A stretch of DNA of 28,697 nt from Motiliproteus sp036960405 (lineage in GTDB: Bacteria > Pseudomonadota > Gammaproteobacteria > Pseudomonadales > Balneatricaceae). Position numbers and translations under genes: made by a program. How positions within the stretch are numbered: the first letter of the stretch is position 1; every line of letters begins with the position of its first letter. This document shows positions 17,163 through 24,665 of the stretch, piece after piece. The notes beneath the pieces are model-generated. The model did no database searches. It had not been told where the DNA came from and saw only the letters and a program-made list of their open reading frames with translations. The stretch spans positions 1 through 28,697 of the forward strand of contig JBALWS010000050.1 in NCBI GenBank assembly GCA_036960405.1, written 5' to 3'.

Positions 17163-18053
17163 ATGATCAGATCGACGACTGCGGCAGCTCTGCTGCTGGG
17201 GGGGCTTTATGCTCCTCTACTCCTGGCTGCTGACGGTATTCCTGTCGTTGATCGTACTGATCAACCTCAAAGCGCAGTATCGGCGTCTTCTGCGGCGCCG
17301 GTTGATAGCACCTCTCGCAATGCTGCTGTTAGCAATCCGGTTGCGCCGGCAAGTACGTCCCTTAGTATCGCTCCCGATCCTGCTGTGTCTGCCACGGCAG
17401 AGCTGCTGATGATGCTTGACCAGTTGCAGGAAGAGGTGGGTTTTCTACGCGGTCAGCTTGAGGAGCAGCAGCATCTGTTGCAGCGGATCCAAGTCGACCA
17501 GCGAGATCGTTATCGCGATCTTGATCGCAGGCTCAGCATTCTTAGTCAGAAATCAGTGTCGGCCGCCCCCGCGACTACTCTGCCGGTGTTGCCTACCCCT
17601 TTGACCGGTTCCAGTGCAGCGTTAGCGGTTCCCGCTACGGTGATCGTGGCCAGTAAGGCTACAGATAGCGCCCCGACGATGTCTGATGCGCAAGCCTACA
17701 AACAAGCCTTTTCCTTGGTTCGAGAACGTGATTTTGATGCGGCTTTGTTGGCCTTTGAACGGTTTTTGCACGACTACCCCAGCAGTGCGTTAACCGCTAA
17801 CGTGCTGTACTGGACCGGCGAAGTGCATCGGGCTAAGCCGACACCGGATCAGGAAAAGGCCAGTTTTGCTTATCAGCAAGTGGTCGAACGTTACCCTGAT
17901 CACCCTAAGGTCGCCGATGCTTATTACAAGCTAGGACTGTCGTATCAGGGGATGGGGCAGGTCGAAAAAGCCAAGGCGAGTATGGCTAAAGTGATCGAGC
18001 TGTTTCCCAATCAGGCTCCTGCTTCTTTGGCGCGGGATTTCCTAAAGCCGTAA
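17163..18053 (+). CDS. cpoB: Cell division coordinator CpoB (YbgF, TPR protein)
   Basis: CpoB is a periplasmic protein that links Tol function with PBP1B-driven septal wall synthesis. The 296-aa protein has a signal peptide (about 1-22, ending LLLAADG), a Ser/Ala/Pro-rich stretch, a trimerising coiled coil (about 80-130, ELLMMLDQLQEEVGFLRGQL), a second flexible stretch, and C-terminal tetratricopeptide repeats (about 175-296, with YKQAFSLVRERDFDAALLAF and YYKLGLSYQGMGQVEKA). It starts three bases after the pal stop without an obvious ribosome site, so translational coupling is likely. It closes the Tol-Pal cluster. Confidence 0.93.
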   Translation: MIRSTTAAALLLGGLYAPLLLAADGIPVVDRTDQPQSAVSASSAAPVDSTSRNAAVSNPVAPASTSLSIAPDPAVSATAELLMMLDQLQEEVGFLRGQLEEQQHLLQRIQVDQRDRYRDLDRRLSILSQKSVSAAPATTLPVLPTPLTGSSAALAVPATVIVASKATDSAPTMSDAQAYKQAFSLVRERDFDAALLAFERFLHDYPSSALTANVLYWTGEVHRAKPTPDQEKASFAYQQVVERYPDHPKVADAYYKLGLSYQGMGQVEKAKASMAKVIELFPNQAPASLARDFLKP

Positions 18054-18136
18054 CGGTAAACTACCCTTTTTGATCGGAAGTCGGCCTCTGTGAGAGTGAC
18101 TTTCGCTGTTAATTGTTGGTCATTGTCGAGTTGTTC

Positions 18137-18817
18137 ATGTCTGTTTCTGCAAAAAAAGCTGTGGTGTTGTTATCGGGTGGATTGGATTCCGCCACCACCT
18201 TGGTGATGGCGAATCGCCTAGGTTATCAATGTTATGCCCTAAGTTTTAATTACGGGCAGCGCTCTTTGGCCGAACTTCAGGCTGCGGAGACCGTAGCAGA
18301 GGCGTTAGGTGTCGTTGAGCACAAGACGATACGTTTTGATTTAGGTGATATTGGTGGCTCGGCACTAACCGACCACAGCATTGATGTGCCCGATCAGCTT
18401 GAGCAGGGGGTGCCGGTTACTTATGTCCCCGCTCGGAATACACTGTTTTTATCGATGGCGCTGGGCTGGGCTGAAGTGCTGGAGGCCGAGGCGATTTATA
18501 TCGGTGTGAATGCGGTCGATTATTCCGGTTACCCCGACTGTCGGGCCGAGTTTATCGAGGCCTTTCAAGCGATGGCAAACCTGGCCACAAAAGCTGCGAT
18601 CGATGGCAAGCCGATCCGTATAGAAACGCCGCTGATCGACCTGACCAAAGCGCAGATTATCCAACAGGGTATTGCTGGCGGACTCGATTATGGTTTGACG
18701 GTGTCGTGCTACCAGGCAGATCAGCTTGGGCGCGCTTGTGGTGTCTGCGATAGCTGTCGATTGAGAACTCAGGGGTTTTCCGAAGCCGGCGTGACTGACC
18801 CTACGCGGTATCAGTAG
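18137..18817 (+). CDS. queC: 7-cyano-7-deazaguanine synthase QueC
   Basis: QueC converts 7-carboxy-7-deazaguanine to preQ0 using ATP and ammonia in queuosine biosynthesis. The 226-aa protein has the PP-loop ATP motif SGGLDSAT (13-20), the substrate-binding stretch VPARNTLFLSMALGWAE, and four C-terminal zinc-ligand cysteines (Cys191, 201, 204, 207 in SCYQ and CGVCDSCR). I chose the ATG at 18137 (MSVSAKKAVVLLSGG); the upstream in-frame start adds eight residues with no support. The partner queE, which in pseudomonads sits between cpoB and queC, is not here. Confidence 0.95.
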   Translation: MSVSAKKAVVLLSGGLDSATTLVMANRLGYQCYALSFNYGQRSLAELQAAETVAEALGVVEHKTIRFDLGDIGGSALTDHSIDVPDQLEQGVPVTYVPARNTLFLSMALGWAEVLEAEAIYIGVNAVDYSGYPDCRAEFIEAFQAMANLATKAAIDGKPIRIETPLIDLTKAQIIQQGIAGGLDYGLTVSCYQADQLGRACGVCDSCRLRTQGFSEAGVTDPTRYQ

Positions 18818-18818
18818 C

Positions 18819-18851
18819 AGCCAAGCACCAGCCGCTGCTTGGTTGATTTTT
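18819..18851 (+). terminator. Rho-independent terminator after queC
   Basis: CAGCCAAGCA pairs with TGCTTGGTTG (one G-T pair) around an 8-base loop and is followed by ATTTTTG. The T-run is short, so efficiency may be moderate. Confidence 0.65.
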
Positions 18852-18928
18852 GAAGTTGGAGCAGTATCATGACCGCCCCGGCTTCTGCTCTCATCGATGG
18901 CTTTGCTTGGTTTAAATCGCTCACTCTT

Positions 18929-18949
18929 ACTGTGATAAAGTATCACAGT
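18929..18949 (+). promoter_or_regulatory. Palindromic operator upstream of nadA
   Basis: Perfect 9-bp inverted arms ACTGTGATA and TATCACAGT flank a 3-base centre AAG. The site lies 25 bases before the nadA ATG and overlaps a probable extended -10 element, so a bound protein would block transcription. The arms contain CRP-like TGTGA/TCACA half-sites, but with a 7-base rather than 6-base spacer. The cognate regulator is not identifiable from the sequence; a NAD-responsive repressor is an inference from the downstream gene. Confidence 0.6.
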
Positions 18950-18974
18950 GTATATACAGCTACAGTTAGCAACG

Positions 18975-20051
18975 ATGACTATTATGCTTACAGATCAACA
19001 GATTGCTGAACGGGTTTTAGTTCAGGAACATCTCGCACATAGCTATACTCATGCCGATTTAAGCGTCGAACAAGTCTTGGACTTTAAGCAGAAGATTAAA
19101 CGGCTGCTAAAGGAGCAGGATGCCTGTCTTGTTGCGCATTATTATACCGATCCGCTGCTGCAGGAACTTGCCGAAGAAACAGGGGGTTGCGTTGCCGATT
19201 CGTTAGAGATGGCACGGTTTGGAAATCAGCACCCGGCCTCTACGCTGGTGGTAGCGGGGGTTCGCTTTATGGGCGAGACCGCCAAAATTCTCAATCCTGA
19301 AAAACGCGTATTGATGCCCACTCTGGAAGCAACCTGCTCGCTCGATATTGGTTGCCCTATCGAAGAGTTCTCGGCTTTTTGCGATGCTCATCCTGATCAT
19401 AAAGTGGTGGTGTACGCCAACACTTCAACCGAGGTCAAGGCCCGGGCGGATTGGGTCGTTACCTCCAGCTGCGCACTGGAGATCGTTGAGCACCTCAGCG
19501 ATGCGGGCGAGAAAATTATCTGGGCGCCGGATAAGCATCTGGGTAGCTATATTGAAAATCAGACCGGCGCTGAGATGCTGATGTGGGACGGCTCGTGCAT
19601 CGTTCATGAAGAGTTCAAGGCCAAGGGAATCCACAGTCTTAAACAGGTCTACCCTGATGCCGCTGTCTTGGTTCATCCAGAATCTCCGGCGGCGATGGTC
19701 GAGCTGGCTGATTGCGTGGGTTCGACCAGTCAGTTGATTAAAGCGGCTCAGACGTTACCTAACCCCGATTTTATCGTTGCGACGGATCGCGGTATTTTCT
19801 ACAAAATGCAGCAGGCTGCGCCGGGTAAGAACTTTATTGAAGCACCCACCGGCGGGAGCGGGGCGACCTGTCGAAGCTGTGCCCACTGCCCTTGGATGGC
19901 GATGAATCAGCTCGATAATCTGGCTGCAGTGTTAGAAAGCGGTAATCAAGAGATTCATGTTGATGCCAAACTGCGCGAACAAGCTCTACTACCGCTGCAG
20001 CGGATGTTGGACTTTGCAGCGCAGTTAAACACCCAAAAAATCAGCGCTTAA
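18975..20051 (+). CDS. nadA: Quinolinate synthase A
   Basis: NadA condenses iminoaspartate (from NadB) with dihydroxyacetone phosphate to quinolinate, the committed step of de novo NAD synthesis, using an oxygen-sensitive [4Fe-4S] cluster. The 358-aa protein shows the three cluster-ligand regions: LEATCSLDIGCP, VTSSCALEI and GGSGATCRSCAHCPWMAMN. The substrate motif VAHYYTDP is present. I chose the ATG at 18975 (MTIMLTDQQ); ATG 18984 is also possible. A GTG at 18948 would start inside the palindromic operator and is unlikely. The gene is single, flanked by terminators, with its own operator. Confidence 0.96.
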   Translation: MTIMLTDQQIAERVLVQEHLAHSYTHADLSVEQVLDFKQKIKRLLKEQDACLVAHYYTDPLLQELAEETGGCVADSLEMARFGNQHPASTLVVAGVRFMGETAKILNPEKRVLMPTLEATCSLDIGCPIEEFSAFCDAHPDHKVVVYANTSTEVKARADWVVTSSCALEIVEHLSDAGEKIIWAPDKHLGSYIENQTGAEMLMWDGSCIVHEEFKAKGIHSLKQVYPDAAVLVHPESPAAMVELADCVGSTSQLIKAAQTLPNPDFIVATDRGIFYKMQQAAPGKNFIEAPTGGSGATCRSCAHCPWMAMNQLDNLAAVLESGNQEIHVDAKLREQALLPLQRMLDFAAQLNTQKISA

Positions 20052-20090
20052 GCAAGCCATGTGCTGGGTTGACCCAGCCGATTGAAGTGT

Positions 20091-20126
20091 AAAAAACCGA
20101 TATCGCCTAAGCCATATCGGTTTTTT
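20091..20126. terminator. Bidirectional terminator between nadA and bepA
   Basis: A perfect 13-bp stem AAAAAACCGATAT/ATATCGGTTTTTT with a 10-base loop carries T-tracts on both strands, serving the convergent genes nadA (+) and bepA (-). A second, T-less palindrome (GCTGGGTTGACCCAGC) lies just upstream at 20063-20078. Confidence 0.92.
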
Positions 20127-20137
20127 ATTAGCGATGA

Positions 20138-21571
20138 CTAAAAATTCAAGCTAGCTTGAATCGCATCGGCATCCTTGAGCCGTTGTTTGATTAGCAGCTG
20201 CTCGTGTTCGCTAACGCCTTCCTGCTTTAAGGCCAGCTTCAGGTGTTGTTTGGCTTTAGGCACGGCAGCGATTAATAAAAAGTGCTCGGCGCGGGCTAAG
20301 TGAACCCCCTTGATGTTGTTGACCAGGCCGTAGGCTTCGGCGAGTTGGTACCACAGCTCGACGTCGTCAGGGTAGGCTCTGCTGTGGTATTGGAGAAGCT
20401 CCACAACCTGTTGGTGGGCGCCTTGTTGGTGAAACGCCTGCGCCAATAACATGGTAATAGGGTGGCTGTTGGGGTAGATCTCTAGCAGTTGCTGCAGCTG
20501 TTCACTGGCGCGATCGACTTCGTTGGCTGCCAGCCATAATTCGGATTGAAGCAAGCGAAAGCTGAGCCGGTTCGGGTCTTGTTTGAGCAGGCTATCGAGT
20601 TGCTGTTGAGCCAGCGGGTAGCGCCCGCTTCTCAAGGCGCTGTAAGCAAGACCGTAGCGGTTGGCTTCACTGGCTTGGTCAGCTACTGCGTCGCGGTATC
20701 GCTGGTAAGCGGCATTGTCATTATTTAGCGCCAGTACCTGAACGCGGGTCCTGAGAATTTGGTAGCTCAGGCTGTTAACAGTACCGTGATTGGGGAGTTG
20801 CGCCGATCGGTTGAGCGCATCGGCGATTCGCGACTCGGTGACCGGGTGGGTTAATAAAAACTCGGGTGGTTTTTGTCCTAGATTTGACAATGAACGTTGC
20901 AGTTGGGAGAACATTCTGGGCATCGCTGAGGGGTCGTAACCGGTATCAACCAGCACTTGCATCCCGACACGATCTGCTTCTTGCTCATTGCTTCGGCTAA
21001 ACGCTAGGCTGCGTTCAGCAGCAGCAGCCTGGCCACCCATAATCGTAGCCATCCCCGCTTGACCGTCTGCAGCGGCCATCAATAAAATCCCCGCCAGCGT
21101 AGTGGCCAGTTGCAGTGGTAGGCTTTTTTGCTCTTCGGCTAAGCGTTGGGCGTAATGACGTTGGCTGAGGTGAGACAGTTCGTGAGCCAGCACGGAGGCG
21201 AATTCACTTTCCGTTGCCGAGTACAGAAACAAACCGCTATTGACGCCGATGATGCCGCCGGGAACGGCAAAAGCGTTGAGGCTGTTGTTCTCGATAATGA
21301 CCAGGGTCAGGCGGCGATCCTGTAAGGGGCTGTAGACGGAGAGGCGCTGCAGCAGCTCTTTGACAAAGCTGTAGGTGAGCGGATCATTGAGCAGTGGCGC
21401 CTGCGCGCGCAGGATTCTGACCCAGGCTGAGCCTAACCGGTGTTCCTCATCTAATGAGATGATGTTAGAGCTGCTGTCACCCAGTATCGGTAATTCGTTA
21501 GCCTGGGCAGAGAGTGGCAGGGAGATGCCCAGTAACAGAGCGCTCAATATGGCGCTAATCGTTTGTTTCAT
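20138..21571 (-). CDS. bepA: Periplasmic M48 metalloprotease / chaperone BepA
   Basis: BepA (YfgC) assists LptD maturation and degrades stalled outer-membrane proteins near the BAM complex. The 477-aa protein has a signal peptide (MKQTISAILSALLLGISLPLSAQA split at about 24), an M48 zinc protease domain with HELSH at 130-134 and the downstream glutamate ligand motif EQEADRVG, a membrane-apposed glycine-rich stretch between them, and a C-terminal tetratricopeptide region (about 305-470). Length is close to E. coli BepA (487). It diverges from tusA, and a shared terminator with nadA lies at its 3' end. Confidence 0.95.
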   Translation of the reverse strand: MKQTISAILSALLLGISLPLSAQANELPILGDSSSNIISLDEEHRLGSAWVRILRAQAPLLNDPLTYSFVKELLQRLSVYSPLQDRRLTLVIIENNSLNAFAVPGGIIGVNSGLFLYSATESEFASVLAHELSHLSQRHYAQRLAEEQKSLPLQLATTLAGILLMAAADGQAGMATIMGGQAAAAERSLAFSRSNEQEADRVGMQVLVDTGYDPSAMPRMFSQLQRSLSNLGQKPPEFLLTHPVTESRIADALNRSAQLPNHGTVNSLSYQILRTRVQVLALNNDNAAYQRYRDAVADQASEANRYGLAYSALRSGRYPLAQQQLDSLLKQDPNRLSFRLLQSELWLAANEVDRASEQLQQLLEIYPNSHPITMLLAQAFHQQGAHQQVVELLQYHSRAYPDDVELWYQLAEAYGLVNNIKGVHLARAEHFLLIAAVPKAKQHLKLALKQEGVSEHEQLLIKQRLKDADAIQASLNF

Positions 21572-21640
21572 CGGTTTAAATCCAATGGCTCCGCAGTTTA
21601 TAGTGAATCCAGAACAGCTTGTGGTATATAGTCGCTTGGT

Positions 21641-21670
21641 TTGCCATTAAGTTTCCTGCCGCAGCATAAA
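21641..21670 (+). promoter_or_regulatory. Candidate promoter of tusA
   Basis: TTGCCA (21641-21646), 18 bases and CATAAA (21665-21670) lie in the bepA/tusA divergent gap, about 35 bases before the tusA start. It is a moderate match. Confidence 0.4.
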
Positions 21671-21704
21671 AAGCTTCGGCTACTATACCTCCGGGAGTTG
21701 CCAA

Positions 21705-21956
21705 ATGTCAGGTAATGTCGATAACGATTATTCGATTACGCAGCGATTGGATGCCTGTGGTTTGAGTTGTCCCCTTCCATTACTTAAGGCTAAGCAGGCG
21801 CTGAATCGGCTTCAATCTGGCGATGTGTTGCAGGTGATCGCGACCGATGCCGGCTCGGTACGTGACTTTAAAGCGTTTACCGATCAATCGGGCGACCAGT
21901 TGCTGCAATCTACCGAGCAGCAAGGCCAGTATATGTATTTAATTCGTAAAGCTTAG
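21705..21956 (+). CDS. tusA: TusA/SirA-family sulfur carrier protein
   Basis: Proteins of this family carry persulfide sulfur on a conserved cysteine for tRNA thiolation, molybdenum cofactor or other sulfur transfers. The 83-aa product has the signature LDACGLSCPLPLLKAKQAL: Cys22 in CPLP is the expected carrier cysteine, and Cys18 four residues before it is an extra thiol. GGGAG precedes the ATG. The bepA-tusA-perM neighbourhood corresponds to P. aeruginosa PA1005-PA1007 as I recall it, where the TusA-like PA1006 affects molybdenum homeostasis. Which pathway it serves here is uncertain, so the symbol is a family-level assignment. Confidence 0.85.
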   Translation: MSGNVDNDYSITQRLDACGLSCPLPLLKAKQALNRLQSGDVLQVIATDAGSVRDFKAFTDQSGDQLLQSTEQQGQYMYLIRKA

Positions 21957-22007
21957 GCGGATATTTCCACCCGACATCGATACAGCCAATCAGAGAACTA
22001 ATCTTAT

Positions 22008-23078
22008 ATGTTAAAAGTGGTCAATAGCTGGATAGAACGTTATTTCAGTGACGAAGAGGCGTTACTGTTATTCGTTTTTTTGGTAGCGGCTCTGGTTATT
22101 ATCCTAACGCTTGGGGCTATGTTGGCTCCGGTCATTGCCGGATTGATCATCGCCTTTCTGATGCAGGGACTGGTTCTCAAGTGTCAGAAGTTTGGAATGG
22201 CGCATAACTTGGCGGTAACACTGGTGTTTATCGCTTTTATCAGTGCGTTTATGGCGTTGTTGCTGGTGGTGATTCCCAATGCGTGGCGTCAATTGGCCAG
22301 TCTGCTGAATGAACTACCCAGGATGGTGCAGCAAGGCCAATCGTTGCTGATGTTGTTACCCGAGCAATATCCCGATCTGATCTCTGCCAGTCATATTGCC
22401 GCTTTGACCGAGCAGGCGGGCGCTGAAATCGGCAAGCTGGGGCAGCTGGTTGTGTCATCGTCGATGTCATCGATCGCTAACTTGGTGCAGATTCTTATCT
22501 ATATAGTACTGGTGCCGATTCTGGTGTTTTTCTTTATGAAGGATGGTGGCTTGATCGCGCGTTGGTGGACCTCTTTTTTGCCTGAAAAACGTAAGATATT
22601 GTCGCAGGTCGGCAGCGAAATGGATGTTCAGATCGCCAATTACGTACGAGGCAAGGTGGTTGAAATAATCGTTGTGGGGGCTGTCTCCTACGTTACTTTT
22701 ATCGCGCTAGGGCTTAACTATGCGGCGTTATTGGCTCTGATGGTGGGGCTGTCTGTTGTTATTCCCTATATCGGTGCGGCGGCGGTAACGCTGCCGGTAG
22801 CCATGATCGCGTTTTTTCAATGGGGTTGGACCAACGAGTTTATCTACTTGATGGTGGCCTACGGCATTATCCAGGCGCTTGATGGTAATGTGTTGGTGCC
22901 ACTGCTGTTTTCCGAGGCGGTTAACCTGCATCCGATTGCCATCATTGTCGCTGTCTTGGTGTTTGGTGGACTCTGGGGCTTTTGGGGCGTGTTTTTTGCT
23001 ATCCCGTTGGCGACCTTGCTCAAAGCCGTGATGAACGCCTGGCCGAAAAAAGAGATGCTGGAGTCGGTGGCCGAATAA
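22008..23078 (+). CDS. perM: AI-2E family transporter (PerM-like)
   Basis: A 356-aa inner-membrane protein of the AI-2 exporter family, whose members export signals, solutes or ions; the substrate here is unknown. It begins with a short cytosolic segment, then about seven to eight hydrophobic helices (first pair near 20-55, last ones near 220-340), with the family-typical periplasmic/amphipathic central region (about 95-150) and conserved stretches VPILVFFFMKDGG, VIPYIGAAAVTLPVA and GFWGVFFAIPLATLLKA. It lies 51 bases after tusA without a clear ribosome site; the two may be co-transcribed. perM is used as a family name rather than a proven function. Confidence 0.85.
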   Translation: MLKVVNSWIERYFSDEEALLLFVFLVAALVIILTLGAMLAPVIAGLIIAFLMQGLVLKCQKFGMAHNLAVTLVFIAFISAFMALLLVVIPNAWRQLASLLNELPRMVQQGQSLLMLLPEQYPDLISASHIAALTEQAGAEIGKLGQLVVSSSMSSIANLVQILIYIVLVPILVFFFMKDGGLIARWWTSFLPEKRKILSQVGSEMDVQIANYVRGKVVEIIVVGAVSYVTFIALGLNYAALLALMVGLSVVIPYIGAAAVTLPVAMIAFFQWGWTNEFIYLMVAYGIIQALDGNVLVPLLFSEAVNLHPIAIIVAVLVFGGLWGFWGVFFAIPLATLLKAVMNAWPKKEMLESVAE

Positions 23079-23104
23079 GGCTCCGGTTGCTGCTTAGGGG
23101 CAGG

Positions 23105-23125
23105 GCGGCACCCAGTCGGTGCCGC
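23105..23125. terminator. G/C-rich hairpin between convergent perM and bcp
   Basis: A perfect 8-bp stem GCGGCACC/GGTGCCGC with loop CAGTC sits in the 62-base convergent gap. There is no T-tract on either strand, so it is at best an atypical terminator or an RNA 3'-end protector. Confidence 0.4.
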
Positions 23126-23140
23126 GCGATGGGTAAGGGT

Positions 23141-23590
23141 TTAGCCAAGAATTTGAGCGCTATGGTCTTTGGTTTTAACTTTGCTGATGATATCGCAGAT
23201 TACGCCTTGCTCATCGATGATGAAGCTGGTCCGTACCGTCCCCATATACTCTTTGCCCATAAACTTCTTCAATTGCCAGGTGTCATACAGTTCATGAACG
23301 CTACGGTCTTCATCGGCGATAAGCGGGAAGGGTAACGCGTTTTTGGTAATAAAATTTTGGTGCCTTTTGGGCGAGTCAGTGCTGATCCCCAGGACCACGT
23401 ACCCGGCGTCTAGCAGTTGCTGGTAGTTATCACGCAGGTTGCACGCTTGCGCGGTGCAGCCAGGGGTTGAGTCTTTTGGGTAGAAGTAGAGCACGACTTT
23501 GTTGCCGTTGAATTGTGACAAAGAGATCGGTTCACCATTTTGATCAATCGAGCTGAATTCGGGGGCTTTTTGGCCAACGGCTAAGGTCAT
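23141..23590 (-). CDS. bcp: Thiol peroxidase / peroxiredoxin Bcp (PrxQ family)
   Basis: This thioredoxin-dependent peroxidase reduces hydrogen peroxide and organic hydroperoxides in the cytosol. The 149-aa product has the peroxidatic Cys45 in STPGCTAQACN and the resolving Cys50 five residues later, the arrangement of the atypical 2-Cys PrxQ/BCP subfamily. The conserved LYFYPKD and the late GTVRTSFIIDEQG are present. The gene is on the minus strand, convergent with perM and divergent from dapA. Confidence 0.96.
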   Translation of the reverse strand: MTLAVGQKAPEFSSIDQNGEPISLSQFNGNKVVLYFYPKDSTPGCTAQACNLRDNYQQLLDAGYVVLGISTDSPKRHQNFITKNALPFPLIADEDRSVHELYDTWQLKKFMGKEYMGTVRTSFIIDEQGVICDIISKVKTKDHSAQILG

Positions 23591-23782
23591 GGATGAGTCT
23601 CCGGTTGGTTACTGGGTGCGCTAACGGTATAGCGGTCTGATACGTTAACGGTAATTTATTGAAACGGTGGTTACGCTGACCGTTTCGCTTGGTTAGAATA
23701 GCAGGCTTGATGAGGGTCCGGTAAGGACCTGTTGGCCCCAGATTTAATGGGGATTAGTTCGATAGAGTGATGGAGAAGAGTG

Positions 23783-24658
23783 ATGATTACGGGCAGTCTG
23801 GTTGCGTTGGTTACCCCTATGACCCCTGCAGGGGAGCTGGATTGGGACGGCCTCGATAAACTGATAGACCTTCACATCGAGTCGGGTACCGATGCCATCG
23901 TGGCAGTGGGTACGACGGGTGAATCTGCAACACTGGATTGCCAGGAGCACTGCCTCGTCATCAAATATGTGGTAGAGCGGGTTGCCGGGCGTATAGCGGT
24001 GATAGCCGGTACTGGGGCTAACTCGACCACCGAAGCGATCGAACTGACAGCAGCCGCCAAGAAAGCCGGTGTTGACGCTTGCTTGCTGGTTACACCTTAT
24101 TACAACAAGCCGACCCAGGAAGGGCTGTACCAGCACTTCAAGGCGATCGCCGAAGCTGTCGACGTACCGCAGATCCTTTATAACGTACCCGGCCGCACCG
24201 TCTGTGACATGCTGCCGGAAACTGCGCTGAGATTGGCACAGATCCCTAATATCATCGGTATCAAAGAGGCGACCGGTGATCTGGAAAGGGCCAAGTTGCT
24301 GGTTAAGGAAGCGCCGGAAGATTTTGCTCTGTACTCGGGCGATGACGCGACCGCGTTGGAGTTTATTCTGTTGGGCGGGCATGGTGATATTTCGGTAACC
24401 GCCAATATTGCCCCCAAAGAGATGGCGCAGATGTGTGCATTAGCGCTTGAGGGTAAGGCCGACGAGGCGCGTGCGCTAAATCGTCGTATCGATCATCTGC
24501 ATCGCGATCTGTTTGTTGAATCCAATCCGATTCCGGTGAAGTGGGCGATGCACGAGATGGGCCTGATCGATAGCGGCATCCGTTTGCCGTTGACGCCATT
24601 ATCCGAGAATTATCGCGCACGGATTTGTGAAAGCCTCAAAGCCGCCGAGTTGGTGTGA
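23783..24658 (+). CDS. dapA: 4-hydroxy-tetrahydrodipicolinate synthase
   Basis: DapA condenses pyruvate with aspartate semialdehyde, the first step specific to lysine and diaminopimelate synthesis. The 291-aa TIM barrel has the Schiff-base Lys161 in IIGIKEATGD, the pyruvate-site GTTGES, the tyrosine-containing YYNKPTQEGLYQHF and the YNVPGRT motif. I chose the ATG at 23783 (MITGSLVALVTPM), with GGAG (23772-23775) seven bases upstream; a GTG at 23780 is in frame but unneeded. bamC starts 7 bases after the stop, so the pair is co-transcribed, the usual gammaproteobacterial dapA-bamC arrangement. Confidence 0.97.
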   Translation: MITGSLVALVTPMTPAGELDWDGLDKLIDLHIESGTDAIVAVGTTGESATLDCQEHCLVIKYVVERVAGRIAVIAGTGANSTTEAIELTAAAKKAGVDACLLVTPYYNKPTQEGLYQHFKAIAEAVDVPQILYNVPGRTVCDMLPETALRLAQIPNIIGIKEATGDLERAKLLVKEAPEDFALYSGDDATALEFILLGGHGDISVTANIAPKEMAQMCALALEGKADEARALNRRIDHLHRDLFVESNPIPVKWAMHEMGLIDSGIRLPLTPLSENYRARICESLKAAELV

Positions 24659-24665
24659 TCTGCTG

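Noticed and set aside
18054..18136. preQ1 riboswitch before queC
   Set aside because: I could not match the short A-rich tail and loop pattern of the preQ1-I aptamer by eye.
18929..18949. CRP binding site at nadA
   Set aside because: Half-sites TGTGA and TCACA are spaced 7 bases apart, not 6, so a canonical CRP site does not fit; kept as an unassigned operator.
23591..23782. Lysine riboswitch before dapA
   Set aside because: The leader has only two short hairpins and lacks the length and multi-helix junction of the lysine aptamer.
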